This document shows positions 23,108-34,899 of a stretch of DNA of 64,000 nucleotides, in pieces (within the stretch, counting starts at the first letter, position 1; the number at the start of each line of letters is the position of its first letter). The notes beneath the pieces were generated by a model. It worked only from the letters and a program-made list of their open reading frames with translations, searched no databases and was not told where the DNA came from. The translations under genes were made by a program, and so were the position numbers. This DNA comes from Cheiracanthium punctorium. Lineage: Eukaryota; Arthropoda; Arachnida; Araneae; Cheiracanthiidae. The stretch spans positions 143,501-207,500 of the forward strand of contig JAWZYV010011614.1 of NCBI GenBank assembly GCA_038373885.1, in the 5' to 3' direction.

Positions 23108-23640
23108 GGCCTAGTAGCTAAGCTCCGTTCCAGTAAGAACACGGAAAGTTAAGCAGCGCTGGCTTGGCCAGTGGTTGGGAGTGTGAATACCTCTCTCGGC
23201 TGGGTTGTTGTGGAACCGTGTACGCTAATGGGAGCGGGTGCACGTAAAATCTGTTACTGGATCCGATGTCTTCCATGTTCAAATAATACCTCTGGGGGTG
23301 TCGATTTCAGGTGCTAGCTTTCTCATCTGGCACTGGTTCAAAATTAGGAGACCACTGATAGCCGCCCATTGGTTGCCCCCATAATGAAATAGCTAATTTT
23401 TCGGGCCTTAGCAGTGGCGGATTAATGCAAGTTTGAAGGGGGGGGGTGGCTTGTTCGTTGAGGGGGGGGGGTTAGTTAGAAGATTGACATCCATTTTTTG
23501 GAAGTAAAATAGGATCTTTTACATTAATTTCTTTTTTTTTGGGGGGGGGGTCACCCCCTCCGCCCCCCCCCTTTAATCCGCCCTTGGGCCTTAGTAATGG
23601 CAAAGGCTTGTGGCAGCGAGTACCCACCACTAGAAAAAAA
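23108..23640 (+). mobile_element. 5S-rRNA-headed SINE with 15-bp target duplication and nested MITE
   Basis: AAAGTTAAGCAGCGCTGG, then TGGCCAGTGGTTGGGAG and GTGAATACC (about 23147-23190) align with the internal promoter region of 5S rRNA (box A, intermediate element, box C). A SINE body follows, with a tail ending in a short A run. AGATTTAACCAAAGT (23093-23107) and AGATTTAATCAAAGT (23641-23655) form a 14/15 target duplication, showing retroposition. A 175-bp hAT MITE interrupts it. A true 5S gene is excluded because 5S similarity covers only the central region and no 5S-like 3' end follows. Confidence 0.8.
23412..23586. mobile_element. hAT-type MITE nested in the 5S SINE
   Basis: Ends are CAGTGGCGGATTAATGC and TTTAATCCGCCCTTG. 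The exact 8-bp duplication GGCCTTAG occurs at 23404-23411 and 23587-23594. The interior is G-run rich and non-coding. Confidence 0.9.
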
Positions 23641-23655
23641 AGATTTAATCAAAGT

Positions 23656-24810
23656 TCATGAATTTTTATCAACAAATCGATAACAAAGTAAAAAAAAAAC
23701 AATAGATAAAATTTTTAAATCTGCATTTTATTGAAAACACAGGACATGTATTGCACCATTTTTGAGAATGTTCCATATTTCAAAAAAGTCAGTAAAGTAA
23801 GAAGGAGACCACTTTCAAAATTTTTTTAACTTAGTAATTTGAGTTAATTTTTAACTCTTTTCATGATAGGAGAATCATTGTTTTAAGTCAGGTGTTCTTA
23901 AACTCATATAGTCTGAGGACCCCATCCTAACCCTAAGCACTTTATATCGTTCTTGATGCTTAATTTCTAGCTCAATAATGAATAAATATTGTTCTTTTAA
24001 ATACATGGTCTTGCTCATTTATAAAGACGGACACTTTTATTGGGATATAGAAAATAAATAAATAAAATAAAAAATAGAATGAATAAATGTACAATAGTAA
24101 AAAGAAGTTAAGAAATTAAAGAAATTACAAATCGCAGTGTATAACTCATACTAAGATTTTTGGTAAAATATTGGTCAAAATAGTGCTTATTATATTTTTT
24201 TTGTAAGTTTTTTTTTAGTTAATGAGATATGTGCAATTGTTTCCTTGAAGCCAGAACCTCAATTTCGGGCACTATGTTAGAATGGTATTCGCTTCCAGAT
24301 TATGTTTCTATACTTTGGTTTCATTTATAACATAAACTAGCCGAAGAACATGCCGATGACAGGTTCGTATGTAATGCAGGTTTTCAAAAAGCCTGAAATT
24401 TCATCTGCACTGTAGGAGTACAAGGGATGAAAATAGCATATTGGCACAGGGGCTTTGTCAGGGTTTATGATGGGTCTGCAGCCACCCCTCAAATAAGTAA
24501 ACATAAGACATAGAGAAAATTTCATTTTCGTGGATAAATTTGAAAGTTCGCCTCGAGAAATCTGAGTTTCAGCTACGGACCTAAACCAAACAAATTTTTT
24601 TGCCCTCATTAGGTTTTTCCATCTGCAAAGATTTTATACTCAATTTACGATTTTTTAAAAATTCAATTTTATGTGAGAACATGTTTATAAAAAAAGGCCC
24701 ATTCCCGGTTTAGAAGAAAAAAAAAGATTTCTATCGATTTTTAAAAGGTACATTGCATACCAGATTTTGAGTTCTCAGATACCCCCGAAAAAAAATTCCT
24801 GGCTACGCCA
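23656..24810. other. No gene seen
   Basis: AT-rich. A 90-codon minus-strand frame (24337-24609) has no recognised motif. Confidence 0.45.
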
Positions 24811-24826
24811 CTGTATTGGCATAGTA
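24790..24826. mobile_element. hAT-type terminus, partner end not found
   Basis: CTGGCTACGCCACTG (about 24798-24814) matches the inverted end CAGTGGCGTAGC of the element at 31573. No matching left end was located. Confidence 0.4.
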
Positions 24827-25785
24827 TCTACAGTAAAATTATAACGACTGTGTATTGTTAAAAGATTACAGGTTAGAGAGTAATAAAATGCTAAGTAAAA
24901 TTGTCAATGAAGAAAGCATTTTATTTTCAAAACTAACGCTTTATTCTAGTGGAATGAGTTTATGAAGTCAAGGGGTCACTCCTCGCCTGTAACTAAATAT
25001 TGTTTGAGTCATGTCACATTACACACATATTATACCTCAAGAAAATGTTGCACAGTCACAAAAACAAATAAATATTTTTAAAAATTGTTTTTAAGTTGAA
25101 TACCAAGCTATCAAATAGCCCATATTACCTTCAGACGTCTTGAAATTATGCGTCCTAGACTAAGCCAACATAGACCATTGGCCAGCGGGAGACACTTGTC
25201 ATGTGGGCTTCTTTCTTACATACCCATTCAGTTTAAAAAAATTAGAAAGTACGTAAGTACAGACTCACTTAAGTTCCAGGCTTTTTACTCTCATGGATGT
25301 TCAGAGCATTTTTACAACTGGAAAGGGAACTGACCTTTGTTACCGTCCAACATGACTATATTGACCAGACGTTCATTATTTTACTCAAAATATTTCATTA
25401 AAACCTTCCTTCAGTATAGTTTAATAACTTTTTTAGAGAATTCTTTAAGCAGAAAGAGAGAGAGAATTTTTATTGAAACAAAATATTTTTACAAAATACA
25501 GTAGAATCATTTATGATTTGCAAACCCCCCGCCCCCCCTCCTTTTACTGGGAGCCCGGTGTAGACGCCAGGCCTGCCCTGCCTTAATCAGGCTCTGAAAA
25601 CATAAACCATCAAAACAAGAAGGGAAAAAAATTCTTCTTCAGCTTACGGAATCACGCAGTTTTAATTTAGAAGATTAAAAAAGCGTTAAGACAGTGAATA
25701 CGATGCATTCATTTCTTATAAGCATTATATATATCGCTTGAATTAATGAATCCCCCAGATCGCACAACACTGAAAGGAAAATAAA
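24827..25785. other. No gene seen
   Basis: AT-rich DNA with short unsupported frames (for example 25148-25333). Confidence 0.45.
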
Positions 25786-25789
25786 AAGC

Positions 25790-26200
25790 GAGCAGAAGGA
25801 AAAAAAAGTTCTCTTTTTTTTCAGCGAATTTCGATGACGAGGAGAAAAGGAGAAGGGTAAAAAAAAGTTTTGCAAAGAACAATAAGCCTTATTTCTCCTC
25901 CAAAATTCTTCAACCCTTTTTCATGCACGAGGGAAAAAAAAACCGAAAAGACATTTTTTATGGAAAAAAAAAACACTGAAGAACGTTGCACTGAAATAAA
26001 GAAGGGAGAAGGAAAAACAAAGGGAAGAGAGATTTATAATGGAAAAAAAAAAAACAACAGAAAAAGAAAGTGACAAAACTAAAATTCTCTGAGCCGAAAT
26101 TTTTAATTGCCGGTAATCACACGCTGTACTGCTAAACAGCGAAATGCGCTTTTTCTCAATTTTTTCTTTTCAAGGCCTTTTTCTTTTTCTTAATTTTTTT
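25790..26200 (+). repeat. Recurrent non-coding module, copy at 25.8 kb
   Basis: AAAGTTCTCTTTTTTTTCAG (about 25806), TTTTTTATGGAAA (about 25953) and a long purine-rich tract are followed by the core at 26100-26150 (TTTTTAATTGCCGG, then CACACGCTGTACTGCTAAAC, then GCGAAATGCG) and a pyrimidine-rich flank. Confidence 0.6.
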
Positions 26201-26579
26201 TAAGTTGGAGAGCTTAGTTACGAAAGAGGAGAATGGCTTCGGGTTTGCGCAAACAGAATTTTCTGTCCAGAGCAAAAAGATGCTGTGTAATAGATTTTAA
26301 GAGAAAAGAGGATGGGGGAGTTAGTTTTTTCTTTCTCCTGTCAGCTAAGTTTTAAAAATAGCACCCAGAAAATACAGAAAAAAATTTATTATATGACTGG
26401 TGTACCAAGTTTGGAAACGATACGGTATCTAGTAGCGCAATGTTGTGCCAATATGGGTATCAGTAAGTTTGAAATACTCTTTCAACATCGAGGGAGTATT
26501 TTCAATTGATATTCGGTGTTTCCCAATATTGCTGATTCTTTGGAATTATGTATACTACATGAAATTTGGATATATATAT

Positions 26580-26874
26580 ATATATTTGAGACGTCAGATA
26601 TTTCAGTAAAGTTCCAGAGTTAAGGCAGGTAAAACGGTTTATTAAACATTATCTTTAAGTTACAATATAGAGTGATAAGAGGAGAGGGGAGACGGGTACA
26701 AAAATCAGCGTGGACTAATTAACCAGTTCCAGTGGCAGAAGTCTCTCGATTTTCGATGTGCGGTTGTATTTACGCTCACCACACCACGTGGTTTGCGAAG
26801 ACATAACTCCGCCTCTCTCTTATCTCTGATCGAACCACACACATTTACCAACATGACCCGCATCCGGGGTTACA
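26580..26874 (-). mobile_element. Possible solo LTR
   Basis: On the minus strand a GC-richer stretch opens TGTAACCCCGGATGCGGGTC at 26874. It contains an AATAAA signal near 26640 and ends before an (AT)n tract. This resembles a Gypsy- or Pao-type LTR, but the closing CA and target duplication could not be fixed. Confidence 0.35.
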
Positions 26875-27060
26875 AAGGCGTGGGGACACGTGTACACTCT
26901 AAAGAACTCAGAATCGACGGCCTGATGTCTGACAAATAACAAAATAAATAAACATAGCTACAGAGCGCGCGTGGCAAGTATGACAGGAAAGCAAAACTTA
27001 CAGTGAAAGTACCCACTTGAACAATACCCAAACTAGTAAAACCCAAATTATCTTTTTATA

Positions 27061-27066
27061 CATTAC

Positions 27067-27161
<95 letters not shown>
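27061..27161. repeat. (TA)n microsatellite, about 95 bp
   Basis: Near-pure TA dinucleotide repeat. It creates an artefactual reading frame of alternating Tyr and Ile on the minus strand. Confidence 0.95.
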
Positions 27162-27164
<3 letters not shown>

Positions 27165-27406
27165 GCTTACTTACGTAAAGTGAAATCCCAAGATAATCCA
27201 TTGATAGAGTGAAAAAAATATAAAAATAAAAAAGTAGATAGCACATGGTGCCAATTAACGAGCTTATACCGGATAAGTGTTTAAATATAGCCTTTTAAGG
27301 CAATGAAAGAGTGGATAAATTGGATTTAAAGCGCCAAATTAGAACTGGTGGGCTTTTTAAGCCTAATCACATGTATCCACAAATAGACGGAAAATGGAAT
27401 GGAAAG

Positions 27407-27437
<31 letters not shown>

Positions 27438-27439
27438 TA

Positions 27440-27693
27440 TTAATGACTATCATTTGATCTCTCACCCCCTTTATTGAAAATTGTGTCCCAAAAAAGCGGC
27501 ATAATTTTACATATATTTAAATACTATTAGTTCACAACAGCTTTAATCTATTGTTACAATATTTCGTAAGCAGTAGAATATGCATCACATGTATTTTTCT
27601 ATAAATAGGTTACAATCATAAAAATTTCAACAAACTGTTACCAGGCGAAATACATGAAAGATGAGAGATCAAATGACATAGTCATATTAATAT
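27440..27693. mobile_element. Small inverted-repeat element
   Basis: ATTAATGACTATCATTTGAT then CTCTCA at 27440-27465 is inverted at 27663-27693 (TGAGAGATCAAATGACATAG). It is next to an (AT)n tract. The interior is about 190 bp, non-coding, of unknown class. Confidence 0.5.
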
Positions 27694-28955
27694 CGTTTTA
27701 ATATGGTAATAATGAAACTAAAAAATTAGGGGGGTTCAGGGGGGGTCTCCCCCTGACGAGGCTCGAACAGCCGAGTTACACACACATATATATATATATA
27801 TATATATTTATATAATATTACCGGTACAATATTCGCGTTTTATAATGTTTGAGTTATTTGCTAATTGAGGATATATGGAAATATTTATAGTTTAAATTCA
27901 ACATTTTCGTAACATTAAATATACATTGAAATTGTTTATGTGCGAAATCAGTGACGGTTTTTTACAATATGGTCGTAAAGCTGGGTTTATGTTAGAATGA
28001 GGGAGAAATCGTTATCATAGTATAATGGATCTCCAACAGTGAGGAACATATGTGGGTTTAAGAATCACGGAATGTATGTGTGTTTAAATTTACTATTTTT
28101 GGAACTTACAATAAATGAATTTATCAGATTTATGTATGCGTATGTTTCAAGAACAAAAAGTACCACAAATAACATTTTTATAGTGCTGCTTTGCATTGCT
28201 ACAATTGAACATCCTGTACAGCTGAAGCTACTGTATTCAACCTTTATGAGATTTTATCCCAGAGTACAATTAGATTTTGACCTTAAGTTATGGTGCTGAT
28301 AAATTTGTTCCGATGCTAAACTGACTGTTTTTCTTTAGTTTTCTGACAGTTTCATGTTTAGGTGTCGTAAACAGTTTCCATTTTAATTTTTTATGGTATT
28401 TTTTTATTGTTTTTCTTGTCCAATCTCTAGTAATTATAATTTATAAAGTGGAACAGTAAAAATCACTATCTTCTCCCGCCTGTTATATGGCTTATATACA
28501 ATTTTTGAACTTTTTCTACCTTTTATTATTTAATAATTTAAAATAACAGCAGAAAGAGATGGTATTAGGACTCAAGCTTACCCAGAATAAATATTCAAAC
28601 AATTCGAAACTACAGATTATAAAAAAGCAAATTCAAAACTCTCTATTAGAATTTTTCAAAGTATCGAGGTGGTCGACAAACTAATAGTCTACAGTGTATT
28701 TCATTCAAATCTTAATTACATGGCGGCTCAGTGTCTTTTTTTCTGTATATAAACAGCGATAAGCTAATCCAAACTGCCATGTTACGGTTCTGAATTTATA
28801 ACAAAATCATTCATTCTGCAATTATGTCACTATCTATTGGCAGATTTCTTCAAAGTAAAAAAAACACGCAGTCAGTCGATTCCTTCATTGGAACAACATC
28901 TTCTGCAGAGTCCAAGATTAATATATAACCGATACTTTCTAACAAAAATATAAAA
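27694..28955. other. No gene seen
   Basis: AT-rich DNA with a short (AT)n at about 27785-27808. An 86-codon frame at 28039-28299 has no recognised motif. Confidence 0.45.
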
Positions 28956-28959
28956 GGAT

Positions 28960-29570
28960 CAACTTGATTTTATAGACCCCTCCCCTCCGTAATATTCTGA
29001 TATCATTCCTCAGTGGATAGTTTCAGTTAACTTTTAATATACTCTGGGTGACATTGAATTCAATATAAATTTTGCACAATGGAGATTTGCCTTGTATGTC
29101 TGGTCTGGAATGAAAAAGAAGAAGAAAAGAAAGAAGAAGAAAAAAAGAAGAAGAAAAAAGAAGGAAAGAAATCACTATTCTCGAACTGGACCAGGGCGGT
29201 AGATATTATTGAGGTCTATACTCTCCTCAATAGGTGTCACTGACAAATTGCGGCAGTGAAAGCGTCTGTTAAAATGGTTTTAGCACTAAAAAAGGCAAAG
29301 AAAAGAAAATACGGTGTTTACTCGCGTATTAGTCGCACCCCCGTTTTGAAGCAGAAAAAATAGCTTTAGAGTCACAATACAGTGTAGTAAATTTTCCCCG
29401 CATAATAGTCGCACATAGACTTTCACCATGAAAAATTGGAAAAAAGCGAGTAAATGCGGTATTAACAAGCTTTCGAAAGCAGTAGCAGTTTGAAAGGGGA
29501 CCTTACAAGTAATACCGTTCAACTGAAGTGACCATCTTTCGAAAGTTTGAATACAGGACACCCACTTAAG
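28960..29570 (+). repeat. Diverged non-coding duplicate, first copy (partner 39770-40200)
   Basis: ATAGACCCCTCCCC, CTCTGGGTGACATTGAATTC, CAATAGGTGTCACTGACAA and GAAAGTTTGAATACAGGACA recur in the same order near 39788, 39866, 39990 and 40165. A purine tract (about 29109-29168) and a small MITE (29309-29462) were added in this copy. Confidence 0.6.
29309..29462. mobile_element. Small MITE with TACGG ends
   Basis: ATACGGTGTTTACTCGC and GCGAGTAAATGCGGTAT are inverted termini of a 154-bp element. The inner motif TAGTCGCAC occurs near each end. Probable TA target site. Confidence 0.65.
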
Positions 29571-29662
29571 CGCGGGTAGGGTGGAGGTTGTTAAAATTGC
29601 GGAAAATAACAGTGTTCCAACTTTGGTTTCTTTTTTAACCCAAATTTTTTATCAGTAGATTA

Positions 29663-31068
29663 CAGTAAACACCGGTTATAACGTACTCTAACGGGACCTA
29701 AAAAAGTAGTACGCTATAGTCGAAGTATTAGGTTGTAACGAAAGTTTCCCGCCACCGCAAAAATCTTCAGCACATATTTCGCTTTGGCGTATTTGCTCAT
29801 ATTTTGTCAAACGAAAGAAAGGTACTTACTTGAAATCTTGTATTGTGAAATCTGTAAAAAAAAAATATAGTTATCATTAAGTACAACGTGCCTCAAACGA
29901 AACTATCACTCTAGCGGATTAGAACCATCATTTACTTCCAGTTTTGTTGCAAAAAGTCAGATACAGAATATCAACGAATTATATGTACAGCTATAAGTAC
30001 TATTGCTGTATCATGTGACACTGTGCAGGTTTGCTACCGTAAGTTCAGAAACAAGGACTATGACATTCAAGAAACAGAGAGCTCTGGCTAGTCTATTGAT
30101 GTGGATGAGACCAGCCTGCGAGAACTTGTGGAAGATCAGTAATTAACCACTGATCAGCAATTAACCACTGATAACCAGTTCAAACTCCTTAGATAACTCG
30201 TCAGCTATCTAAGGAGTTAGAACTTATTTTTTCAAGCAGATTTGGTGAAAAACTTTCGTTACAACCTGATACGTTATAAGCAGTACCACCGGTAAGATTC
30301 AATATTACACAAAAAAAGAAAGTGGGCTCATAAAGTCATCGTAATATGTGTTTTAAACAGGTCTGATTTTTTTTAATTTTGAATTCAACAAAGAAAATTC
30401 TTTATTATGAAAATAAATAATCTGTCATTTTCTTTTGTGTTGAATGGGCAGATGCTATTTTTAAATACCGTTACGTATACTGAACTGTATTTTTAAATAC
30501 CGTTTTGGATATCCATAATAGACTTTTGTAGAATCTCTGCATCAACACTGCGGCATTCAAAAAATCGTGATAATGTTTTTGCAGCATTTAATGCGTTGGG
30601 TATGCTTGGTATGGGCTCCTGTGTTTCTTCTTCACTACCAACAGAATCATTATAGATAGGGCTTTTCAGGAGGCATTTAGATTGATGAATGACAAATAAA
30701 AAACATGGTCTTGTTCTTAGCCCTACCTAGCAGGTAAAAAAGATAAAAGATCGCTCCCTTCATTCGTACACAATTCATCTCGCTAGAGAATCTGAAAACT
30801 GACGACGAGTGTTTTTGAAGGTATTGAAATTTTCGAGAACATGGAAATAAAATGCCTAAGAAAAGCAAAATTTTATTTTTGGCTTTGGTGTAAAAAGTAC
30901 GTTATAGCCGAAGTATGTACTTTCGTTAAGTACGTTTTAGCCGAAATTAAATAACATTATAAATATAGGACTTCAATTGGGAGCTAGCTTCTAGATATGT
31001 TATAACCGATAGTACTTTTATCCCAGGTATCACGTATATCCCAGGTCCGTTATAACCGGTGCGCACTA
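29663..31068 (-). mobile_element. pogo/Tigger-like element, degraded
   Basis: Ends CAGTAAACACCGGTTATAAC (29663) and, on the other strand, TAGTGCGCACCGGTTATAAC (31068) are inverted and lie beside TA at both sides. Minus-strand DNA at about 30493-30680 encodes a fragment reading PNALNAAKTLSRFFECRSV then IMDIQN and a stop, resembling the C-terminal tail of pogo/Tigger transposases. Many CGTTATA / TATAACG motifs lie near both ends. A perfect 13-bp hairpin is at about 30182-30217. The DDE domain is not recognisable. Confidence 0.65.
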
Positions 31069-31564
31069 TATAACATTACCAAACACACACACAAAGGAGG
31101 TGGTTAGCGTACAAGATTTACTTGTATATTGCTAACGCAAAATACTTCATTTAGACTCTGAATGTTCTGTGAAGAGAGCATGGGGTGGTTTTGAGTTACG
31201 ACAGATACACCAGCGTAGGAGGGCGTTCATTACGTAGAAAGTTTTCACATTTAATTTACAATTATTAGTATTAAGAATATTTTAAATCTTGTGTTGTTCT
31301 TTGCAAATTAAGAAAAAATATATATATTTGAAATTTGTCCCCGAAATCGTATCTTTTAAAAAAGTACGGCTAAATTTTTTGGCGGTAATTACACACGAAT
31401 GATAATATATGGGATCACTTTTAAATGCCTTAACAATACCTAAAATATGGGACTGTCCTGTAAAATAGGGGTTGGTTTTTCGCTTTAGTTAAACACTAAA
31501 GGTCGATGGCCTTGTCCTTAAAAATTTTTCTTTGATTTACGGCAGTCAAGCACAAATGGACGCA
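31069..31564. other. No gene seen
   Basis: AT-rich DNA, nothing recognised. Confidence 0.45.
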
Positions 31565-31572
31565 ACGATATG

Positions 31573-31776
31573 CAGTGGCGTAGCAAACAAAACTGGCACC
31601 CTGGGCACCCTTTAATTACTGGGCATTAATGGCACCTCGATGCCTCTTTGGCACCCCTCCCTCCTACTTTTTGTCAAATTTTCTTTGCCCTAGGGGAAAT
31701 TTGGCGCCCCTTTGCGAGCGGCACCCAGGGTATGATGGACCCCCCCCCCCCTTGCACCCTCCTCACCACGCCACTG
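31573..31776. mobile_element. hAT-type MITE
   Basis: CAGTGGCGTAGC and CACGCCACTG ends. The target copies ACGATATG (31565-31572) and GCGATATG (31777-31784) match 7/8. The interior of about 200 bp is GGCACC-rich and non-coding. Confidence 0.85.
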
Positions 31777-32339
31777 GCGATATGTAGTCATAAAGTTGGC
31801 TGAGCCAGATTGATTAGACATTTGTACTTTGACATCACCTACAAAAAAGGCTCTTTATCCAAAAGCACGAGATATACTTAAAAAATTAACAGGGGAAAAT
31901 ATAATTACACGTGAAAGAAATATCTAAAAGAAACAGTATTGGGACGGCGCGGCGCGGCGCTTCGGTATCACTAAAGCGGACAGACAGACGCACCAACAAA
32001 TCCAAATCACAAGCTCTTTTCAACTCCGTCTGAAACGTGTTAAAAATTTGCGCCTTGTTAGAATACCTTGAATTATTTTTCATTTTCATCCCCCCCCCCT
32101 TTCTATATTCCGAAAACACCTTGCAGGAATAAATTATCCGTATGATGAGTCTCGCGGCCGCAACAGTAAATTCTGTTTTCTTACATTTTTCAACCTAAAA
32201 AAAAGAAAAAAAGTCAATCATTTTGTCACCGCCGTAAGAGGGGGGGAGATTCAAAATCAACACGTGACGTAATCCAGCAACCGCGCGGTGGCTTCCCTAC
32301 GGGGGGGAAAAAATAATAAAAGTCGCTCTCTTTTCCCCC

Positions 32340-32392
32340 TCTGATGATATCGATTCACAACAACACAACTCAGCTCGCTCTCTAGTGACACT

Positions 32393-32430
<38 letters not shown>

Positions 32431-32960
32431 CACTAACGACTCTGGCCGTTATTAAGAGGGCGTACGGGAAGGGGGGGGCTCATCGAGGGGTGGTGGGAGG
32501 AAGTAGGTGATAGCGAGGAGATCCCAAGACCTCATTTTCGCGTTTAACGACATGACGCGCGATCACTGGCAATTAAAAACTTGAGCGCCTCGTGTGACTC
32601 TCATAATTCATATTCTTCGTTTTTTTTTTCCTCCCCCGTTTTCCTTCCATCCTTATATTTTCTGCGCTGGCTTCTTCTTTTTATTTTATATTTTTTTTAA
32701 TTTTTGCTCCCGTTCATAAAAGATACGGTGAAAGTAATTCGATTAAGAACAGAAAAGTGGGAGGTGTTTCCGAGAAAAACGAGTTTTACCTCTCTCTCTC
32801 TTCTCTTGCTCTCTCTCTCTCTGTGTTGTGTGAGAGGAGGAGAGTTGAGATGTTTTCTCTTTTTTTTTTTTTTCGCGATTACATCACGTGAAACGCGGAT
32901 AGCGTTCGGCCGAATCCTTAGAATTCATGAGTGGTTTAATGAAGTGCGTGTCGTTTCCCG
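32340..32960 (-). repeat. Recurrent non-coding module, inverted copy
   Basis: The core is on the minus strand at 32531-32580: TTTTTAATTGCC, CGCGCGTCATGTCGTTAAAC, GCGAAAATGAG. Upstream on that strand are a purine tract, TCTTTTATGAACGGGAGC (about 32720), AAAACTCGTTTTTCTCGGA (about 32780) and CACTTCATTAAACCAC (about 32940), the same order as the forward copy at 20.2 kb. This copy keeps many CpG and is GC-rich. (CT)n at about 32390-32431 lies on its pyrimidine side. Low-complexity frames (for example 32704-33036) are not genes. Confidence 0.7.
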
Positions 32961-33140
32961 TGCAGGAGTCGGAATTTCTTTCTTTTTCTTGTGCGTACTT
33001 TTTCTTTCTTTCTTTCTTGCCGATGTCTATATATAGGAGAGAGAAAGATAGAAATGTTTTCGCGAAGAGAAGGTCTTGATGAGAGAGATTTACGCGCGGA
33101 AGGAAATCGTTTACGTGCGGCGTGTATTATCTTGTGTGCG

Positions 33141-33655
33141 TTAACCCTTTGAGGTGCAACCCTTTCCCAATGCTGAAAAAAGGGCAGCCGTTGCCATCGC
33201 TCGACTTAACTACCAGCAAGATGGCGGACGATCGAAACGTTCATCGCGTGCCACAGATCTAGAGACCCTTTTTTGACGACAGCTGACGGTGACAGCCAGC
33301 TGTCGTCAAAAAAGGGTCTCTAGATCTGTGGCACGCGATGAACGTTTCGATCGTCCGCCATCTTGCTGGTAGTTAAGTCGAGCGATGACAACGGCTGCCC
33401 TTTTTTTCAGCATTGGGCAATCTATGCAGCTGTTCTCGCATTCTTCCATTTTCAGCAGATGTCAGTGCTGTTGAAAAGAATCGTGACCATTTTTTTTACG
33501 GGAAATGACGTGCTAAAAAGTAAAGGATTCTCGTCGAGCTATGTCACCCGCAACTATTTTTATAGAAATCCAATCTATTCTTCGTGACTGGCAACAGTCA
33601 AAACGTCAGAGTTGGGTGTTCCCAGAGCGGGGAACACTGCGCGTTAAAGGGTTAA
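33141..33655 (+). mobile_element. piggyBac-like foldback MITE, fullest copy
   Basis: TTAA is at 33141-33144 and 33652-33655. The termini are CCCTTTGAGG and, inverted, CCCTTTAACGCGCA. About 125-bp arms (33170-33293 and 33297-33420) form a near-perfect palindrome around a CAGCTG core. Each arm has AAGATGGCGGAC, similar to a YY1/Pho site. A unique tail of about 230 bp follows. No protein, so it would need a transposase from elsewhere. Confidence 0.85.
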
Positions 33656-34342
33656 GAACGTATCAATGTGGGATGACGCTCCGATGAAGGCTGGATATGA
33701 TTCACTGAAAAGTCGTGTCTAGGAAGAGATCTTTTCCTTAAAAATGCATGAAAACGCAAGCGCTTGCTTCCCCCCCCCCTCTCAATATAGAACGAAAAAA
33801 ATTAAATGGGGGGAATTAACGCTGAATTAATGAATAATGTTTTAAAAATTGTATTTAAATTATTTCGGAAAAGCTTCAACGCACAAACACGCACGCGCAC
33901 AAATAAATAAATAAATATAGAGTCGGGTGTTAAATACAACTTAAGGAACATCAGTAACATTAATTTCGGTTATAACGTCATTCAGAGGAGCACGCTTTTT
34001 CATGACTCTCTAAATGAGTGATTGTTCTAAGCGAGCTTGTGTTCTACAGAAAAGTGACTGAACAGAAAATACTTCGTGAAAATAGTGCCGCCATAAACGA
34101 GTTCATTGTAATTACGTCCATCTGTTTGACCCCTCTCCCCCCCCCCTCTCATGAATTTGGAGTGCGCTGCTGCATGAAAGTGTAACAGACACGTCCAGTA
34201 TATTTTTAATGTTATATTTTTTCTTTTTACCTGGAATAAATTTCAAGGCAAACGTGGATGCCCACTAATGCTAGGCAGGGTCAATGCAGAGCTGCGTTAA
34301 AGACACTGCTCAAGCTTTTTGTGATCAAGTCCACTGAAATAC
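33656..34342. other. No gene seen
   Basis: Two C-rich runs (about 33770 and 34135) in AT-rich DNA. Nothing else. Confidence 0.45.
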
Positions 34343-34350
34343 GTATAAGA

Positions 34351-34891
34351 TAGAGATGAGTTCGGGCTCATTTTTTGAAGCCCGAGCCCGAGGACTTTTA
34401 ATCCGAGCCCGCCCGAGCCCGAGCAATATTATTTATGTCGGAGCCCGAGCCCGAAAGTTTAACTAAAGATGAAAAAAAAAAACTCAATTACTTCATTGAT
34501 AGAATACAATAAATTTTGCCGTTTGTGCAAATTAAAGACAAATACAGTTGCAAACTCCCAATGCACTTTCTAATTCTTTGTATCCATTCTTTATCAAAAA
34601 ATGTCGGATCTCATGACTAACTAAGGAATATAAACCGCCGTTCTAAAATACCCAAAGAACTTCACGCATCTTCTAGGCGCCCGTGCCTCTATTTTTTTTT
34701 TTTTTTTTATAAGTAGTTTTATTTTCCTCATGAATCGCCTTTTAAAAACTGTTTCAAGCAGTATGTACAATAAAGGAGAAATTTTTCACGAGCCCGAGCC
34801 CGAACACAATTGTGAATTACAGAGCCGAGCCGGTTCGGACCCGGGCTCGGGCTCGGCCTTTCGGGCTCGGGCTGAGCCCGTCTCATCTCTA
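34351..34891. mobile_element. hAT-type element with GAGCCCGA arrays
   Basis: TAGAGATGAG (34351) and CTCATCTCTA (34891) are perfect inverted ends. The exact 8-bp target GTATAAGA is duplicated at 34343-34350 and 34892-34899. Beside each end are repeated GAGCCCGAGCCCGA or complementary CGGGCTCGGGCT units. The AT-rich middle of about 300 bp is non-coding. Confidence 0.9.
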
Positions 34892-34899
34892 GTATAAGA

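Noticed and set aside
23108..23260. Functional 5S rRNA gene
   Set aside because: Only the internal promoter region is similar; it continues into a SINE body with a target duplication.
26998..27246. 82-codon frame rich in Tyr-Ile
   Set aside because: Produced by the (TA)n microsatellite.
32704..33036. 110-codon frame in the GC-rich region
   Set aside because: Runs of Phe, Leu and Ser come from pyrimidine tracts; the frame is not kept in other copies of the module.
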